A stretch of DNA of 64,000 nt. It comes from Paramyrothecium sp. XJ0827. Taxonomy: Eukaryota; Ascomycota; Sordariomycetes; Hypocreales; Stachybotryaceae. The notes below the pieces were generated by a model, which did no database searches, had not been told where the DNA came from, and saw only the letters and a list, made by a program, of their open reading frames with translations. The translations under genes and the position numbers were made by a program. Shown here piece after piece: positions 26,312 through 37,759 of this stretch. The stretch spans positions 1,054,001 to 1,118,000 of the forward strand of contig JAJFPB010000008.1 of assembly GCA_020881915.1 (NCBI GenBank). The letters are read 5' to 3'. Position 1 is the first letter of the stretch, and each line of letters opens with the position of its first letter.

Positions 26312-26644
26312 TTTGATAGTTGCCGAGTTGTGAAGCTTCCTCGGACGTCCGTTCGGGATATGAGCTGCGGGTAACGAGAGCCACGGATAGCCTCGGCTCA
26401 GGCGGGGTGACATCAGCCACGGAGACAGTAATGGGCAAAAGGTACGTACCTAGGCTGTTGCCGTAGATCTTCCGGACGGCTAAGTGAAAATGGTCCATTA
26501 ACGCGAGTGCTAAGTCGACGCGTCGCAACGCGTTTTAATTGTAGCGACTTGTAGGCGTGACATTGAACAGAGCATGAGCGTTTCGTAAAACACCATTCGA
26601 GTTGAGATCTCACTCCGTCCGGCCAACGCACGGCAGTGATCATT
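26312..26644. promoter_or_regulatory. Divergent promoter with two MluI cell-cycle boxes
   Basis: This 333-bp region separates the dehydrogenase start (minus) from the tof1 start (plus). Two exact ACGCGT palindromes lie at 26518-26523 and 26528-26533, 112-127 bp before the tof1 ATG. ACGCGT is the MCB element bound by MBF-type factors (Mbp1/Swi6, Res1/Cdc10) at G1/S in yeasts. Tof1 works in S phase, so MBF control is plausible; binding is inferred. Confidence 0.6.
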
Positions 26645-29600
26645 ATGGAGACTTTGGATGGGCCGGGTGACATTGTACACCCCGAAGTTCGAGCCCATAT
26701 CAACAACCTTGTGTCCGCGGTAGGCCTTCATTGCCATTGTGATGCTGCTCTCACGAATTGGACCCTAACATGCTTCTTAGCTTGGTGGTGCGAGCGCAGA
26801 TGACGATGGCCGCTACCAAATTGGAGACGACGCACTCGAGGTTCTACGAGATCTGAAGCGATGGATTCGATTTTACGACGAAAAAACAAACCGCATGGAC
26901 GTGGCACGATGCATCCACCAGGCCGAGCTCGTGGAAGGGGATTTACTCCCAATCCTAGCCACATGGCCGGAGAATGCCATGGACAGCAAGTTCAAAGCAA
27001 GACTCGCCTTGGCCTGCTTTGAAGTCCTGGTGCCTCTGACCTGGCCAATGGAGCGAGACAAGGAGCGCATGACGGTCAATCACCACCGGCACATGCCCGT
27101 GTTGGAGCTGGCTCAGGTACAATACAAGCGCGCCATCATCAACTTTGACGGGGCGCGTATTCTTCACACTGCTGTTCGGGCTGCGCTGCCGTCTATGGCC
27201 ATTCCTATCGGCGACAGGTCTGCCAGAGACCAGGGCATCATCAAGCTGATCCTTTTTTTTCTGCGAAATGTTGCCATGATCTCTCCACCGCCTGATGTCA
27301 AGTATGACGGCGACGAAACTCAAATCTCGAGATCCGCCACGATCGACGCCTTTTCATATCAGGAAATATTCCTTGTGATCCTCACAATTGCTTCGAATAT
27401 GGGCGAGGACTTTCGAACCGAGGACACCACCATCCTAGAAATCATTTACCACTTGGTCAAGCGCACCGACACCGAGAAGCTGTTCATGAACGAGCAACAA
27501 CTGAACAAAGCGAAAGCCAACGAGCTCTCAGCAATGATGAGCAAGGAATCGGCCATGCTCAAATCGTACAACCGCAGGGGCCCGACTCGACACAACCGCT
27601 TCGGCACAATGATCTGGGTCAAGCGTGAGGATGGCAAGATGTCTACACTGTCAGGTCAAGACGCCATTGCCGACGCAACCTCGCGGATTCAGAAGATGGA
27701 TAGCTCCAAAACCTATAAGCCGCCCCGTCGCGGCAAGAGGGCTGACAAGGATGACAAAGATCTGGGCTTACCAGCCAAACTAAATGCCCGAGCGAACAAT
27801 CAGCTCCGATCTTTTGTTGAGGATTTTCTTGATTCTGCTTTCAACCCATTGTTCCAGCACGTCCGCAAAACGATTGATCGAGAAGCGCCCCATGTCATGC
27901 AGTATCACAGGCGCCAGTTCTTCTATCTAGTGGCATGGTTCCTTGAAGCAGAACGTGTGCGACGAAAGTCGAAGAAAGCGTCCGGCAGCAGCAGCAACGA
28001 GGAGGTTAGCAGCTTCAATCTCGTCGCCGGCGTCCTGAACCAGGAAATGTTCATCACGCTCACCAAAGCATTGCATGAATCTTATGACCTTAAGGACTGG
28101 AGCGAGCTAACAGCCATTCTTCGATGCTTCACGCAAATTCTCCTGACCGTTCAAGAGATGACTGAGAGCGGCAATGAGGACGATCAAGAGATTGCGGAAA
28201 ACGTTTTGAGCCGTCTCTTCTATGAAGAAGCCACTCATGATGCAATCGCGAATATCATCCGATCCTACAAGGATCAGGGATTTGATTACCTAGACGCTGC
28301 CACAGAGCTGGTGCACCACTTTCTACGCATTCTAGAATCTTACAGCAAGCAAAACGTGGACATGCAAGTCCGTTCGCGGAAACGAATCCGAAGAAAAAAG
28401 AAGCAGGCGGAAAACCAAGTGGCCGGTACCAACGAACCAGAGGAAGACGAGGAAGACGAGTCTGCCGACGATCAAAACGCAGCAGAACAAACCTCAAAGG
28501 AGCGTAAATTCGACTTTCACCGCTTCGCCTCTCGCTTCACACCGCAGGGTGTTGTCGATACTTTCGTCACTTTTACCAAGCTGTACCGCGATCTCAGTGA
28601 CGCTCAGTTGAAGCGCGCCCATCGATATTTCTATCGAGTTGCGTTCAAGCAGGATATGAGTGTCATGCTTTTCAGGGTTGACATTATTCAGCTGTTCCAT
28701 AATATGATCAAAGGCTCAGAGCCCCTGGATAAATCTTCTAGCATGTTTAAGGAATGGGAAGAGCTTGTTAAACAGATATTACGCAAATGCTTTAAGAAGA
28801 TGGAGGAACGACCGGAACTCATCATTGAAATGCTATTCAGCAAATTGCAAGGCATAGCCTTCTTCCTTGAGTATGGTTATGAAAAGCAGACAGCTGCTAG
28901 CAAGGCTCAAGCGAAACCGGGAGCAGAACTAGAGTTCAAATACACAGAAGAGCGAGATCGACAAGTTGCGATTGCGGTGGGCGCTCTCTTGGACCGAAAC
29001 GGGGCCGACCACATTACATGGGTCAAGAAGGTCATAACGGCTGCAGAGAGCGAGCGCCGGTCGTGGATGGCAGCGGAAGAAGCAATGGCTTCAACAGAAC
29101 AGTCTGCCGACGACCCTGCGGAGCCATCAGACCCCAAGGCAGCTCCTCAAATAGGTCAGTTTTCAGAATCGGCACCATTCACAAGCCGCTAACAAAGTAG
29201 CAGACATCCAACCTGACGATCCATCACGACGAACTGCAGTGTTCAAGGACTCGTATCTTCGTTTGCTCATGAAGCTTTCGGGCTTCCAGCTTGCCAGCCC
29301 CGACTCAGAAGAAACCCCCGAGTCCAAATGGGTCATACCGAGCGACGTGTCGGCGGACCATCTCAAGGATACCTTGCATTATATTAACCAGGCGGAATTC
29401 AGTCCTCCCACATTCGATGAAGGGGTTCTAGCTGAGCACCACCTAAGGCGCAAGACTGTCCATCGCAAAAAGGCAGCTTACGACGACGATGATGCAGATG
29501 ACGACGAGCTAGATGATGAGATGTTGTTCCCAGCTGGAGGACCTACTGTCAGAAAGGTTGTAGACGAGGTTGAGCGGCCCAAGAAGTCGAGGAAGAGGCG

Positions 29601-30213
29601 GCGCAAGGCTAGTCCCGGGGAGGAACTGGATGAGGATGATCCGGCTCGTGAGGAGAGGGCACGGAAACGCCGCGAGCGCGAGCGCGAAAAGGCTCTCAAG
29701 ATCAAATCAGCTGTGTACGTCAACGAAGGTGACGACGAGTTCGATGAGGAAGAGGATGCCGCGTTCTTCGCCCGCGAGCGCGCCATCGCAGCTCGCGCTG
29801 AGAAGGCTGCCAAATCCGCGGGCACCGAGCCTACCATGCCGGCGCTGCCGAAGGCAAGCTCGGGTCTGCGGCTCGATATCAGCGACGATGAAAGCAGCGA
29901 TGACGAGGAAGATGAAGAAACATCAGCGCAACAACTCCTAAGCAGTCAGGAGGAGAGGCGCACGGGCGGCACTGAAACAGACGACACGCCAATGGACGGG
30001 AGCGACAGTGACGGGAGGAAGAGGCGGAGGCTCACACTGAGTCCTGAAAATGTACAGGATGACGACGATGACGACGGCCTGGCCCAAAGCACCACGAGCA
30101 AGGTTGTCGATGTAGACATGGAGGACGGGGACGCCGAGCCGGCAGCTCCTGCGGTCACCAAGCGGCCGAGGGTAAGGGGTGGCTTCGTGATTGACAGCGA
30201 CGATGATGAATGA
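26645..30213 (+). CDS. Tof1/Swi1, Timeless-family replication fork protection protein
   Basis: Exons 26645-26719, 26781-29154 and 29204-30213 encode 1152 residues. Tof1 with Csm3 (Swi1 with Swi3 in fission yeast) travels with the replisome, stabilises paused forks and helps activate the S-phase checkpoint. The short first exon gives [20 protein letters not shown], followed by [13 protein letters not shown] and the Timeless N-terminal helical domain (about residues 20-280), including [18 protein letters not shown]. Conserved blocks such as [24 protein letters not shown] and the [20 protein letters not shown] segment continue through the middle. The last 250 residues are highly charged with acidic runs and basic clusters, likely disordered and nuclear-localising. 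The third exon starts at 29204 after a TAGCAG acceptor; without that splice the frame stops at 29192. Confidence 0.94.
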
Positions 30214-30770
30214 AAAGGGACAGCACGGTTATAACGCGGTCAACCTGGCATAGCTGAGTGGCGTTTTGGGACTTTGAGATCAACTAGGAGCAGGGCATAT
30301 CTGGGGTTATTGATTGAAAGGGGGGATAGGTTATAATCTATGTAGGCGTGGGTGTCGCCCCGTCATTATGGTATACGGGGTGTAGTACATGCATGAATAG
30401 CAACAGTGCTGTCACATTCAATGATTTCTTGCAGTCTTCCACCAGGAGTCAGGTTTCGGACCGCTGACTGTTTTAATAGTGTAGTGTCTCATGCACCAGT
30501 CTGAGCTGTGTCAATGTTGTACACTTTCGTTGTGGGGGCGCTATTATTGGGTTTATGACGGGATTATAATACATGATACATATGTATATATGAATTACGA
30601 GAACAACGGGTATATAGGACTATCTAACGTGTACAAAGAACGCCAAAGTCTAACCATTGGCCGTCCGTATCTAGATATTGCATCAATGTCTAGGAAATTA
30701 ATGGTAAGAATTCATCAGGTGACCACATTGTGTGCTTGCAAGTTCGCGCCGGTTCTCCTAAACCCGCTGG
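30214..30770. other. Convergent intergenic region tof1/bor1
   Basis: It lies between two facing stop codons and holds both 3' UTRs. The segment 30530-30650 is relatively A/T-rich, with tracts such as TATGTATATATGAATTA, suitable for 3' end formation. No gene is seen. Confidence 0.5.
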
Positions 30771-32861
30771 TCACCGTGTGCCCTCGGCACTGCCGAGCAC
30801 GCCGGAACGCAGCTCACTCCCCTGGTGGGACGCGGAGATGCTGGGCGCGGCCATGTCCTCGCGGCTGGGGTCCGAGCTGCCCTCGTCCTCCTTGCCGCCC
30901 CACGCGCCCCCGATGCCTTCCATGGTGAAGGGCGAAGCCGTCGGGGCGTCGAGCGCGGCCAGCTCCTCCGGGCTGAAGAGCCTGGGCAGGAGAAGCGCTC
31001 GGAGGGGGATGAGGGCGAAGATGAAGACGGGGAAGCCGACGGCGGCGACCGTCTGGGTGATGGCAAAGGTGGCGCCGAACCCGACGAGCTCGATGGCGAC
31101 GAACAGCCAGATGGCCGAGCGCCGCTTGACCGCCTTCAAGGGCGAGCTGGAGGGCGTGATGTTGTGGTCCTTTGCTAGGAAGACGAGCTTAGCGGTGATG
31201 CCGTTGCCTTCGAGGGCTTGCACGCCCATGATGAAGAACAGCCCGGCGAGGACGCCGTGAGGAACCAAGTGCAAGACGGTGAGCAGCGGTCCAGACATGG
31301 TGCCGAGGGTGAGAAGGCCCTGGGCGAGGTTCGAGAGACGCTGCTCGACGACATGCGTGGCTTCGAACGCGTACCCACCCTTGTCCTCGCCATTCTCGTC
31401 GGTTACTTTGACAGGCTTGGTCACACAGAGGGAGGCGGTGTGGAAGGGCGCCTGGGGGATCAGACCGTTGGGAAATGGCAGACCGAGTATGCCGGCGACA
31501 CCGGTTGTGGCGCTGAGCAGGAAAATATCCCAGTGGAAGCCGGCTGGCTTTCGGAGCGGGAACTCACTTCCTTGCGCAATGAGGGAAGACACTGTCCAAG
31601 CAGGTCAGTCAAGTTGAACCCATGAAATAATCAGAAAAGACGAAGGACTTTAAGAGTGCGTACCATTGTGGTCGAACCAGAAAAGAATGGTGAGGAGGAT
31701 GGCGAATGGCAAGGCCGTGAAAACCTGGCCCACGCTCAGGTCCCAGAAGTTGACGGCCCACGGCCGGTCGCTCGTTGGCATGAAGGCCACGCTTGTGGGC
31801 AGTACCTCCAAATGGACTTGCCTCATGCGTCCGATGTGGACAAATCCCGTGAAGAAGATGAGGGTGAGGGGGGTGCCGTAGTCCTTGAGGAAGACTCGAA
31901 TGGGGTGCCTGAACAGGCTGCTGTCGCCCAGTGCGCTGCAGATGTATGCCACCATGAAGAGGAGCAGGGCGGCGACAATGGATAGGTAGAAGTCGCTGCT
32001 GTCGCCCAGGCGCTCCAGGACCTGGATGCCCTTTTGCAGGTAGATGAAGGCGACGTAGAAGCCAAAGATGTCGCAGGGGAAGCGGGTGACCCATCGAAGC
32101 CAGTTGCACGAGTTTGTGATGGCGAGCAACCAGTGTAGAATGAGAGACCAGCTAGGGGTTTTGTTAATTTGGGTGGGTGATAGCTTGGCAGGTCTGACTT
32201 ACATGCCGATCCAAGCCATGAACCCGAGATAGTTGACGCCGGTAGGTTTCATGATATCGTAAACAGTGCTAAGGCAACCTTGTTAGTCAAGGTGGGTGGA
32301 AGTTCATTGCTTGTACACATACTAGTTGAAGACGGTAATGGGTCCTACGGTAAGCCGGTCAGCATACATATCGACGAGTGGTCAAAGATATGAGGATTTG
32401 ACTGACCTGTGACACCAACAATGACAAGCGGCTGAGCGGCAAAAATGGAAAACACAACAGAGCCCAGGACAGAGGCCAGCAGGACCTCGTTGACGCCGTA
32501 GCTCGAGTCGGTGCTCTGGAACATGTCTAGGGAAAAGGCAAGCGCTGGCAGGATGCTACGGTTGCGTGTCAGTCTACGGTTGCATTGAAGCCCAAGCGAA
32601 CTCGAACCTCGCTACTTACTTGGCAAAGTACATGTAGACAGTGGCGGGGACGACACGGTAATCCCAGGCATCAAGCCAGTCGCTGGCGTAGTAGGGTGCT
32701 CTGCGCCGAAGGTCGTTGATCATGCCCCGGAAGAGGTGGACCTTCCACCATTGCGACGGCCTGGACGACGGGTCTTGGGATTCCGGGTCTGGTATGTGGT
32801 GCTGTTGCGCCCGGTCCGCCAGATCATGGCTTTCTTTATTAGTGGCGGTGTTGGTGGCCAT
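30771..32861 (-). CDS. Bor1-type boron/anion transporter (SLC4 family)
   Basis: Six exons (minus strand): 32861-32620, 32555-32407, 32344-32323, 32268-32203, 32151-31664 and 31591-30771, giving 595 residues. Bor1 exports borate across the plasma membrane and belongs to the HCO3- transporter superfamily. The N-terminus is hydrophilic (about 75 residues). Family signatures follow: NILPALAFSLDMFQ, the AQPLVIVGVTGPITVFNYTV block, GVNYLGFMAWIG, and later LPFPNGLIPQAPFHT and LVPHGVLAGLFFIMGVQAL, with 10-12 hydrophobic segments in total. The third exon is only 22 nt and encodes the PITVFNY part of the conserved GPITVFN motif; skipping it would shift frame and destroy the protein. The tail is Ser/Glu-rich, probably cytosolic. 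A four-copy motif array lies 0.8-1.0 kb upstream. Confidence 0.93.
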
Positions 32862-34460
32862 GATGTAAGAGATGCTGGTGGAAGTGCTGGAAGCAAACCC
32901 ACTCTAACCGCAGTTCTATAATGCCATGAAAGAAAACCACGGACGATGCAGGTGCGAACGCCAAAGGCCAACTCGCCAACAAGCAAACCCAGAAATGGAA
33001 GGCGAGTCGAAGTAGCAGAGCTGGGATACTGGCGGTCGAGTGTGAAGTCGAGGACGCAATGGATGAATGATATAGGGTACGTCTCGAAGACGGCTCTCAA
33101 GTCTAGCGTGGCGTAACTGAATTGTATGGTACCAGTCTAGTTTAAGTAGAGGCAACGAAGAAAAGAACTGCAACGAGACCTAAGGGTCCGGCAAAGACGA
33201 GATGGCGGCGAGGAATTGATGTTTATATTTGTAGGAGGAGAGTGAAACGAAAATGACCAACGGAGAGCGGCTACGGCAGATACAATCATCAATATGAGGC
33301 CGCAGTAAAGTAGGTCAGAGAAAAAAAAAAGATGCAGTTGCAGTGCCGCCATTTTCGGCACAGTTCGCAGATCCAAGAAAACCCATGTCGCCGCCTCTTA
33401 TATTCCCAGGTGGGGGGACCCGACGGAAGAAAAGTACTGCTACCTTTTCTTCTAGCCACATCCACGGCCGTGACACGCCTTCTCCAGAGCTCCCCTTGTT
33501 CCTGTACCGCGAGATGCGGCGACAAGCGTTGAGTCGTCCGGGGTTCAGGATTTCAATGACAAGCAAGGGTCCCCTCGATCCCTCTTAGCCTCGCTGTTAG
33601 CCCCAGCACCGAGTCCCCACCGCAGCGCCATTGGCGTAAGGAACTTTTCTGGCCAATCAGAGGGCGTTGTGTCCGTACCGCTTGGAGGCGAGGAGGGAAC
33701 TTTTCTATGCAATCATGGGCTGGGCGACGTCAACGCCTTGATCTCTTGATCGTGGACTGCTTTGGATCAGCAAATGGAACGTATCGAGGGAACTTTTTGT
33801 TCAATCAAGGAAACGGATTTTTTTATCCACCTGAGGCGGGCCAATTTCTTGAAACAAGTTTGGAATAAGCATAGGGAACTTTTCTGTTCAATCACAACTC
33901 GAAACTGCAACCTGGCCCTCGGACTGGCGTCAGTGACCCATTGCCTCCGGCATCGAGGTGCATAAGGATGCTTACCGATACATCAGATCTCTGCGTAAGA
34001 ACAAATCTGTGTCATCCGGACATGGCGCTGTGTCCACCTTCGCCATGTTCACCGACAGAAACCCCACATGCACTGGGGCAATCACATCGCGACAACCCGG
34101 ACGGACAAATCTACTGCTTTTGCACTTGCTGAAGAGAGGCCTTGATTGTTTTGCACATATCTACAATTCTAAACCCTTATAGATGATAGAACATTGTTAC
34201 AGTGGGAACACACTTTTCCCGTCCCGGTGAAAAACCTCCCAATATGCTGTTATCTGTACACGGTACCGCTGGACAATAAGAGTTGAGAGCCGACATACGA
34301 TACACCCACTTGCGCCACAGGAACGCATCCTCTTGACCTTCCAATGCACCCACCACCGTTATTCTTCCAAGGCAGGCCTTCCGGACAGCTAAAAGCCCTC
34401 GGACGCCGCCTGGCCACGAATTGTAACAGTGAACCCCTAGACGTTGTAGAGAACCCTCCC
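32862..34460. other. Intergenic region upstream of bor1
   Basis: The 1.6 kb between the bor1 start and the protease stop should contain the bor1 promoter and the protease 3' UTR (34.2-34.46 kb). An A run lies near 33320. Short frames look random. The notable content is the motif array at 33640-33894. Confidence 0.5.
33640..33894. promoter_or_regulatory. Four-copy GGAACTTTTCT...CAATCA motif array
   Basis: Four near-identical 20-21-nt elements lie in the same orientation at 33640-33659, 33695-33715, 33788-33807 and 33874-33894. Each has GGAACTTTT (with or without CT), 3-4 variable bases, then CAATCA. Copy 1 includes a classic CCAAT box (GGCCAATCA). Copies 3 and 4 contain GAAC and GTTC half-sites as a dyad with a 5- or 6-nt spacer. 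Start-to-start spacings are about 55, 93 and 86 bases. The flanks do not repeat, which favours separate protein-binding sites over a decayed tandem duplication. The nearest start downstream of the array is bor1 (minus strand, ATG at 32861), so a role in bor1 control is the simplest reading. Function is inferred. Confidence 0.6.
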
Positions 34461-37168
34461 TCACAACCGCCTAAAGGCCGGAGCAGGAGACGGTGGCTCC
34501 TTGGGCGTGTCCGTCTCCTCGGGGAAGGGCGGCGGTGCGCTCTTCTCGCTGCCACCTCCAAAGTACTTCTCAAAGTCGTCGTTGTCGTCGAAGGGTCGCT
34601 TGCCCAATATCCGCACCATGTCATCTCGTACGAGCACCTCCTTCTTCAACAGCTCCTGCGCGATCAGCCCAACCTCCTTCTTCTTCTCCGTCAGAAGGTC
34701 TCGGCACCGGCGGTACGCCTCCTCCACGATGCGGTGCACCTCCAGGTCGATCTGCTGCGCCGTCGACTCCGCAAACGGCTTCACCATGCGGTTGGGGTCG
34801 TTCTCGAAATGCACCGGTCCCACCTTTTCGGACATGCCCCATTGCGTAACCATGTTGCGTGCCATCTGCGACACCTTCTTGAAGTCATCGCTCGCACCTG
34901 TCGTCACCGTGGGGAAGTGAAGCTCCTCAGAGACACGACCTCCCATGGTCATGGCCATGCGGTCCATCAGCTGATTCGTGTTCATCAAGTAGGCATCCTG
35001 CGGGAGGTACTGCGCGTAGCCCAGCGCACCCTGGCCACGAGGAATGATAGACACCTTCAGCAGCGGGTCGGCGTGTTGAAGATACCATCCACAGATGGCA
35101 TGACCCGCCTCGTGGTAGGCGACCGTCTTCTTCTCATTCGGCTTGAGGACCAGTGACTTGCGCTCCAATCCACCGACCACGCGCTCGATGGCTCGCTCGA
35201 AATGCTCCATCTTGACATCTTCGGCGTTGCCCCTGGCAGCTGTACATTTCACGTTAGCTTTGCTGCTCATTTTCTACCTCGAGGAAACTTGTTGCACTTA
35301 CCGATCAGCGCGGCCTCATTCACCACGTTGGAGATGTCAGCACCAGAGAAACCGGGAGTAAGAGTCGCAAGACGACCGACGAGGTGCTCGTGATCTTCCT
35401 TGGTCACAATCTTCTTGAGGTACACCTTGAAGATTTCTTGACGTCCTTTCATAGTCGGACGGTCAATGTAGATGTGTCGGTCGAAACGACCAGGACGCAT
35501 AAGTGCCTTGTCGAGAATATCGGCTCGGTTGGTGCCTGCCAGGACGACGACCTGCTCGCGCGTGTTGAAGCCGTCCATCTCCGTCAAGATTTGGTTAAGT
35601 GTAGCCTCTCGCTCGTCGTTGCCGCCAAAGCCTCGTCCACTTTCCTGTCGTGCTCGGCCGATGGCGTCAATCTCGTCAATGAAGATGATGCAAGGCGCGT
35701 TCTTGCGACCCTCGGCGAACAAGTCTCGCACTCGGGACGGGCCAACACCAACAAACATCTCCACGAACTCGGATCCGCTCACGCTGAAGAAGGGTACACC
35801 GGATTCTCCTGCCGTCGCCTTGGCCAGCAGGGTTTTACCCGTTCCCGGGGGTCCTGCAAGGATGGCGCCTCGAGGAATCTTGGCTCCCAGCCTCTCAAAC
35901 TTCTCAGGCTGCTTCAAGAAGCTCACAAACTCCATGATTTCTGTCTTGGCTTCCTCCATGCCCGCCACATCGGCGAACTTGACTTTGACTGCGCTCTCGG
36001 CATTGAATTTCTTGGCTCGGCTCTTGCCAAAGTTGAACATGCCACCAGCTCCACCTCGTCCACCACCCATCGATCGTTGTGTCCACAGGATGAGACCAAT
36101 GAAGAGCAGTGTTGGTCCAAAGGCAAAGACGAGGTTGCCTACCAGACTGCCGCCAGACTCATAGCTGACGGGAATCCTCTCAAGGGAAGGGATGCCGAGT
36201 TCGTCCTGAGCCTTGTCAAGCTTGTGCTCGAATGAGTCCACAGATCCAATCGGGAAGACGATCGTCGTGCGGCCACCTGACGCCGAGTCGGCGTTGGCAC
36301 CAGCACGCAAGTCGACTCGAACACGGCTTCCGCCAATGACAACAAGCTTCTCCACGAGCCCCTTGTCCAGGTATTGCCTCCTGACTTCCTGCCAGGTGAG
36401 CTCCTGCTCGGCCGGTTTGGTCAGCGACTCAAAGGCCCAGATAGTCAGACCGACTAGTAGACCGGTCTGGAGTGCCTCGACCCAACCGCCTCGCCTGCCT
36501 TGTGGTTTTTCTTGACCGTCGGGTCCTTGCTGCCCTTCATTCCGATTGTTTGCCTCTTTTTTGGAACTCGAACTGCTACCCTCACCCTTGGATTTGGCGC
36601 TGGCATCGTCGCCCATCTCCTGCTCCGCTTCGAGCTCGGCGAATCGTTCAGCGATTTGGAATGCGCACCTCATAAGTCGACCCTTATCCATAATCGAGAG
36701 CTTGCCGGACCCTTCGCGCATCTTCTGTAGCAGATCGCGCAACTCTTCCGGTGCACCACTTTCCTCGAGCCTTTCCAGAATGTCTCGTAGCACAGCACCT
36801 TGCTGCTCGGGAACCGTCTTCTGCCAGTCCCGGAGCTGGGTAATTTCGGCCTCGGTCAGTCGCACCCAACCGTCCGGAAGGGGAGGGAGACTGCGACCAG
36901 CTTGGGAGCCCTTGGGAGCATGCGTCTCCGGGCTTGGATCGTTTGGAGCCTCTTCTTTCTTCCCGTCATCCTTAGACTTGTCGTCCTTCGGGTTCTCGCT
37001 GGGGGGTTTCGAAGAAAAGTATCTCGGTGACAGCCCGTATGGCTTTGGTAGCGACCTCGGAGCAACTGGCCGTGGAACAGGGATGCGCAGGCTTATCTGC
37101 ACAGTCGAACGTGGTGACAGCCTCGCCAGCCGCGCGAGCTGGCCGGATTGTCGGAGGCACCGAGACAT
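34461..37168 (-). CDS. Mitochondrial m-AAA protease subunit (FtsH/Afg3/Yta12 family)
   Basis: Exons (minus strand) 37168-35302 and 35239-34461 encode 881 residues. m-AAA proteases are zinc metallopeptidases of the inner mitochondrial membrane that degrade misfolded membrane proteins and mature ribosomal protein MrpL32 on the matrix side. The N-terminus ([20 protein letters not shown]) is an arginine-rich presequence. A charged, low-complexity spacer at 55-90 and 185-230 precedes TM1 (about 230-246) and TM2 (about 343-362), which flank an intermembrane-space domain. Walker A GPPGTGKT is at 439-446, Walker B IIFIDEID near 494-501, the second region of homology ([20 protein letters not shown]) follows, and the HEAGH zinc site is at 665-669. 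The C-terminus is Pro-rich. Whether it is the Afg3 or the Yta12 paralogue is not decided. The start at 37168 has a good CACCATGTC context. Confidence 0.94.
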
Positions 37169-37759
37169 GGTGCGTATCGGAAGACGAGCGCCGTGCACGG
37201 GATCACCGGTAATGGGGGAGAGGTAAGGTCAAGGCTTTCCTCTAGCTCATCAGCAACAGTTGTGTCGATGCTGAGGCTGGGGAAACGTTGCAGGGAAATG
37301 CGTAGGTGAAAGAGGCGCGGATATGGTCTCCAATCGCCGCCAGCAAAATTGTTGACGACACCACTGAGGTATGATTTGAGCTACCGGATGGCGCAGGCAA
37401 TTGCACGAGCTCCAAATTCGAGCGGGGTCACGTGGGCGCGCGAATCGACTCATCACCTCGAGCTGGGGCGCAACCTCAGGCTAGGTATCCACTGAGCACG
37501 TAACTCCCGAAGCCTAGCACCTTCGACGCTATCTCAAGATTCATACTCCTGATAAGGTCCTTCAAGGCAATTTGTACATGACATGCACCGACTTCTCTGC
37601 CATGGCTAGCTCCCTCTCAATAGGGTGCTGCGTTCTGAGTTGGAAAGTAGTGCAACACACAAGATGGGTATCATTCGCCGAATGGGATATTGTACAGGCC
37701 CTTAAACAATCCGACGACGCGTGAACGAGGTCAGTACCAAATGCGCAACTGAAGTAATA
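37169..37759. other. Spacer between methyltransferase and m-AAA genes
   Basis: This 591-bp stretch holds the 3' UTR of the methyltransferase and the m-AAA promoter, both genes being read leftward. No ORF of interest is present. Confidence 0.5.

Noticed and set aside
34344..36235. Plus-strand frames of 270 and 283 codons opposite the m-AAA gene
   Set aside because: Antisense shadows of conserved exons with His/Arg/Leu-rich content and no family match.
37169..37198. Ten-codon N-terminal extension of the m-AAA protease
   Set aside because: The upstream codon is GTG; the first ATG (37168) has a good context and begins a proper presequence.
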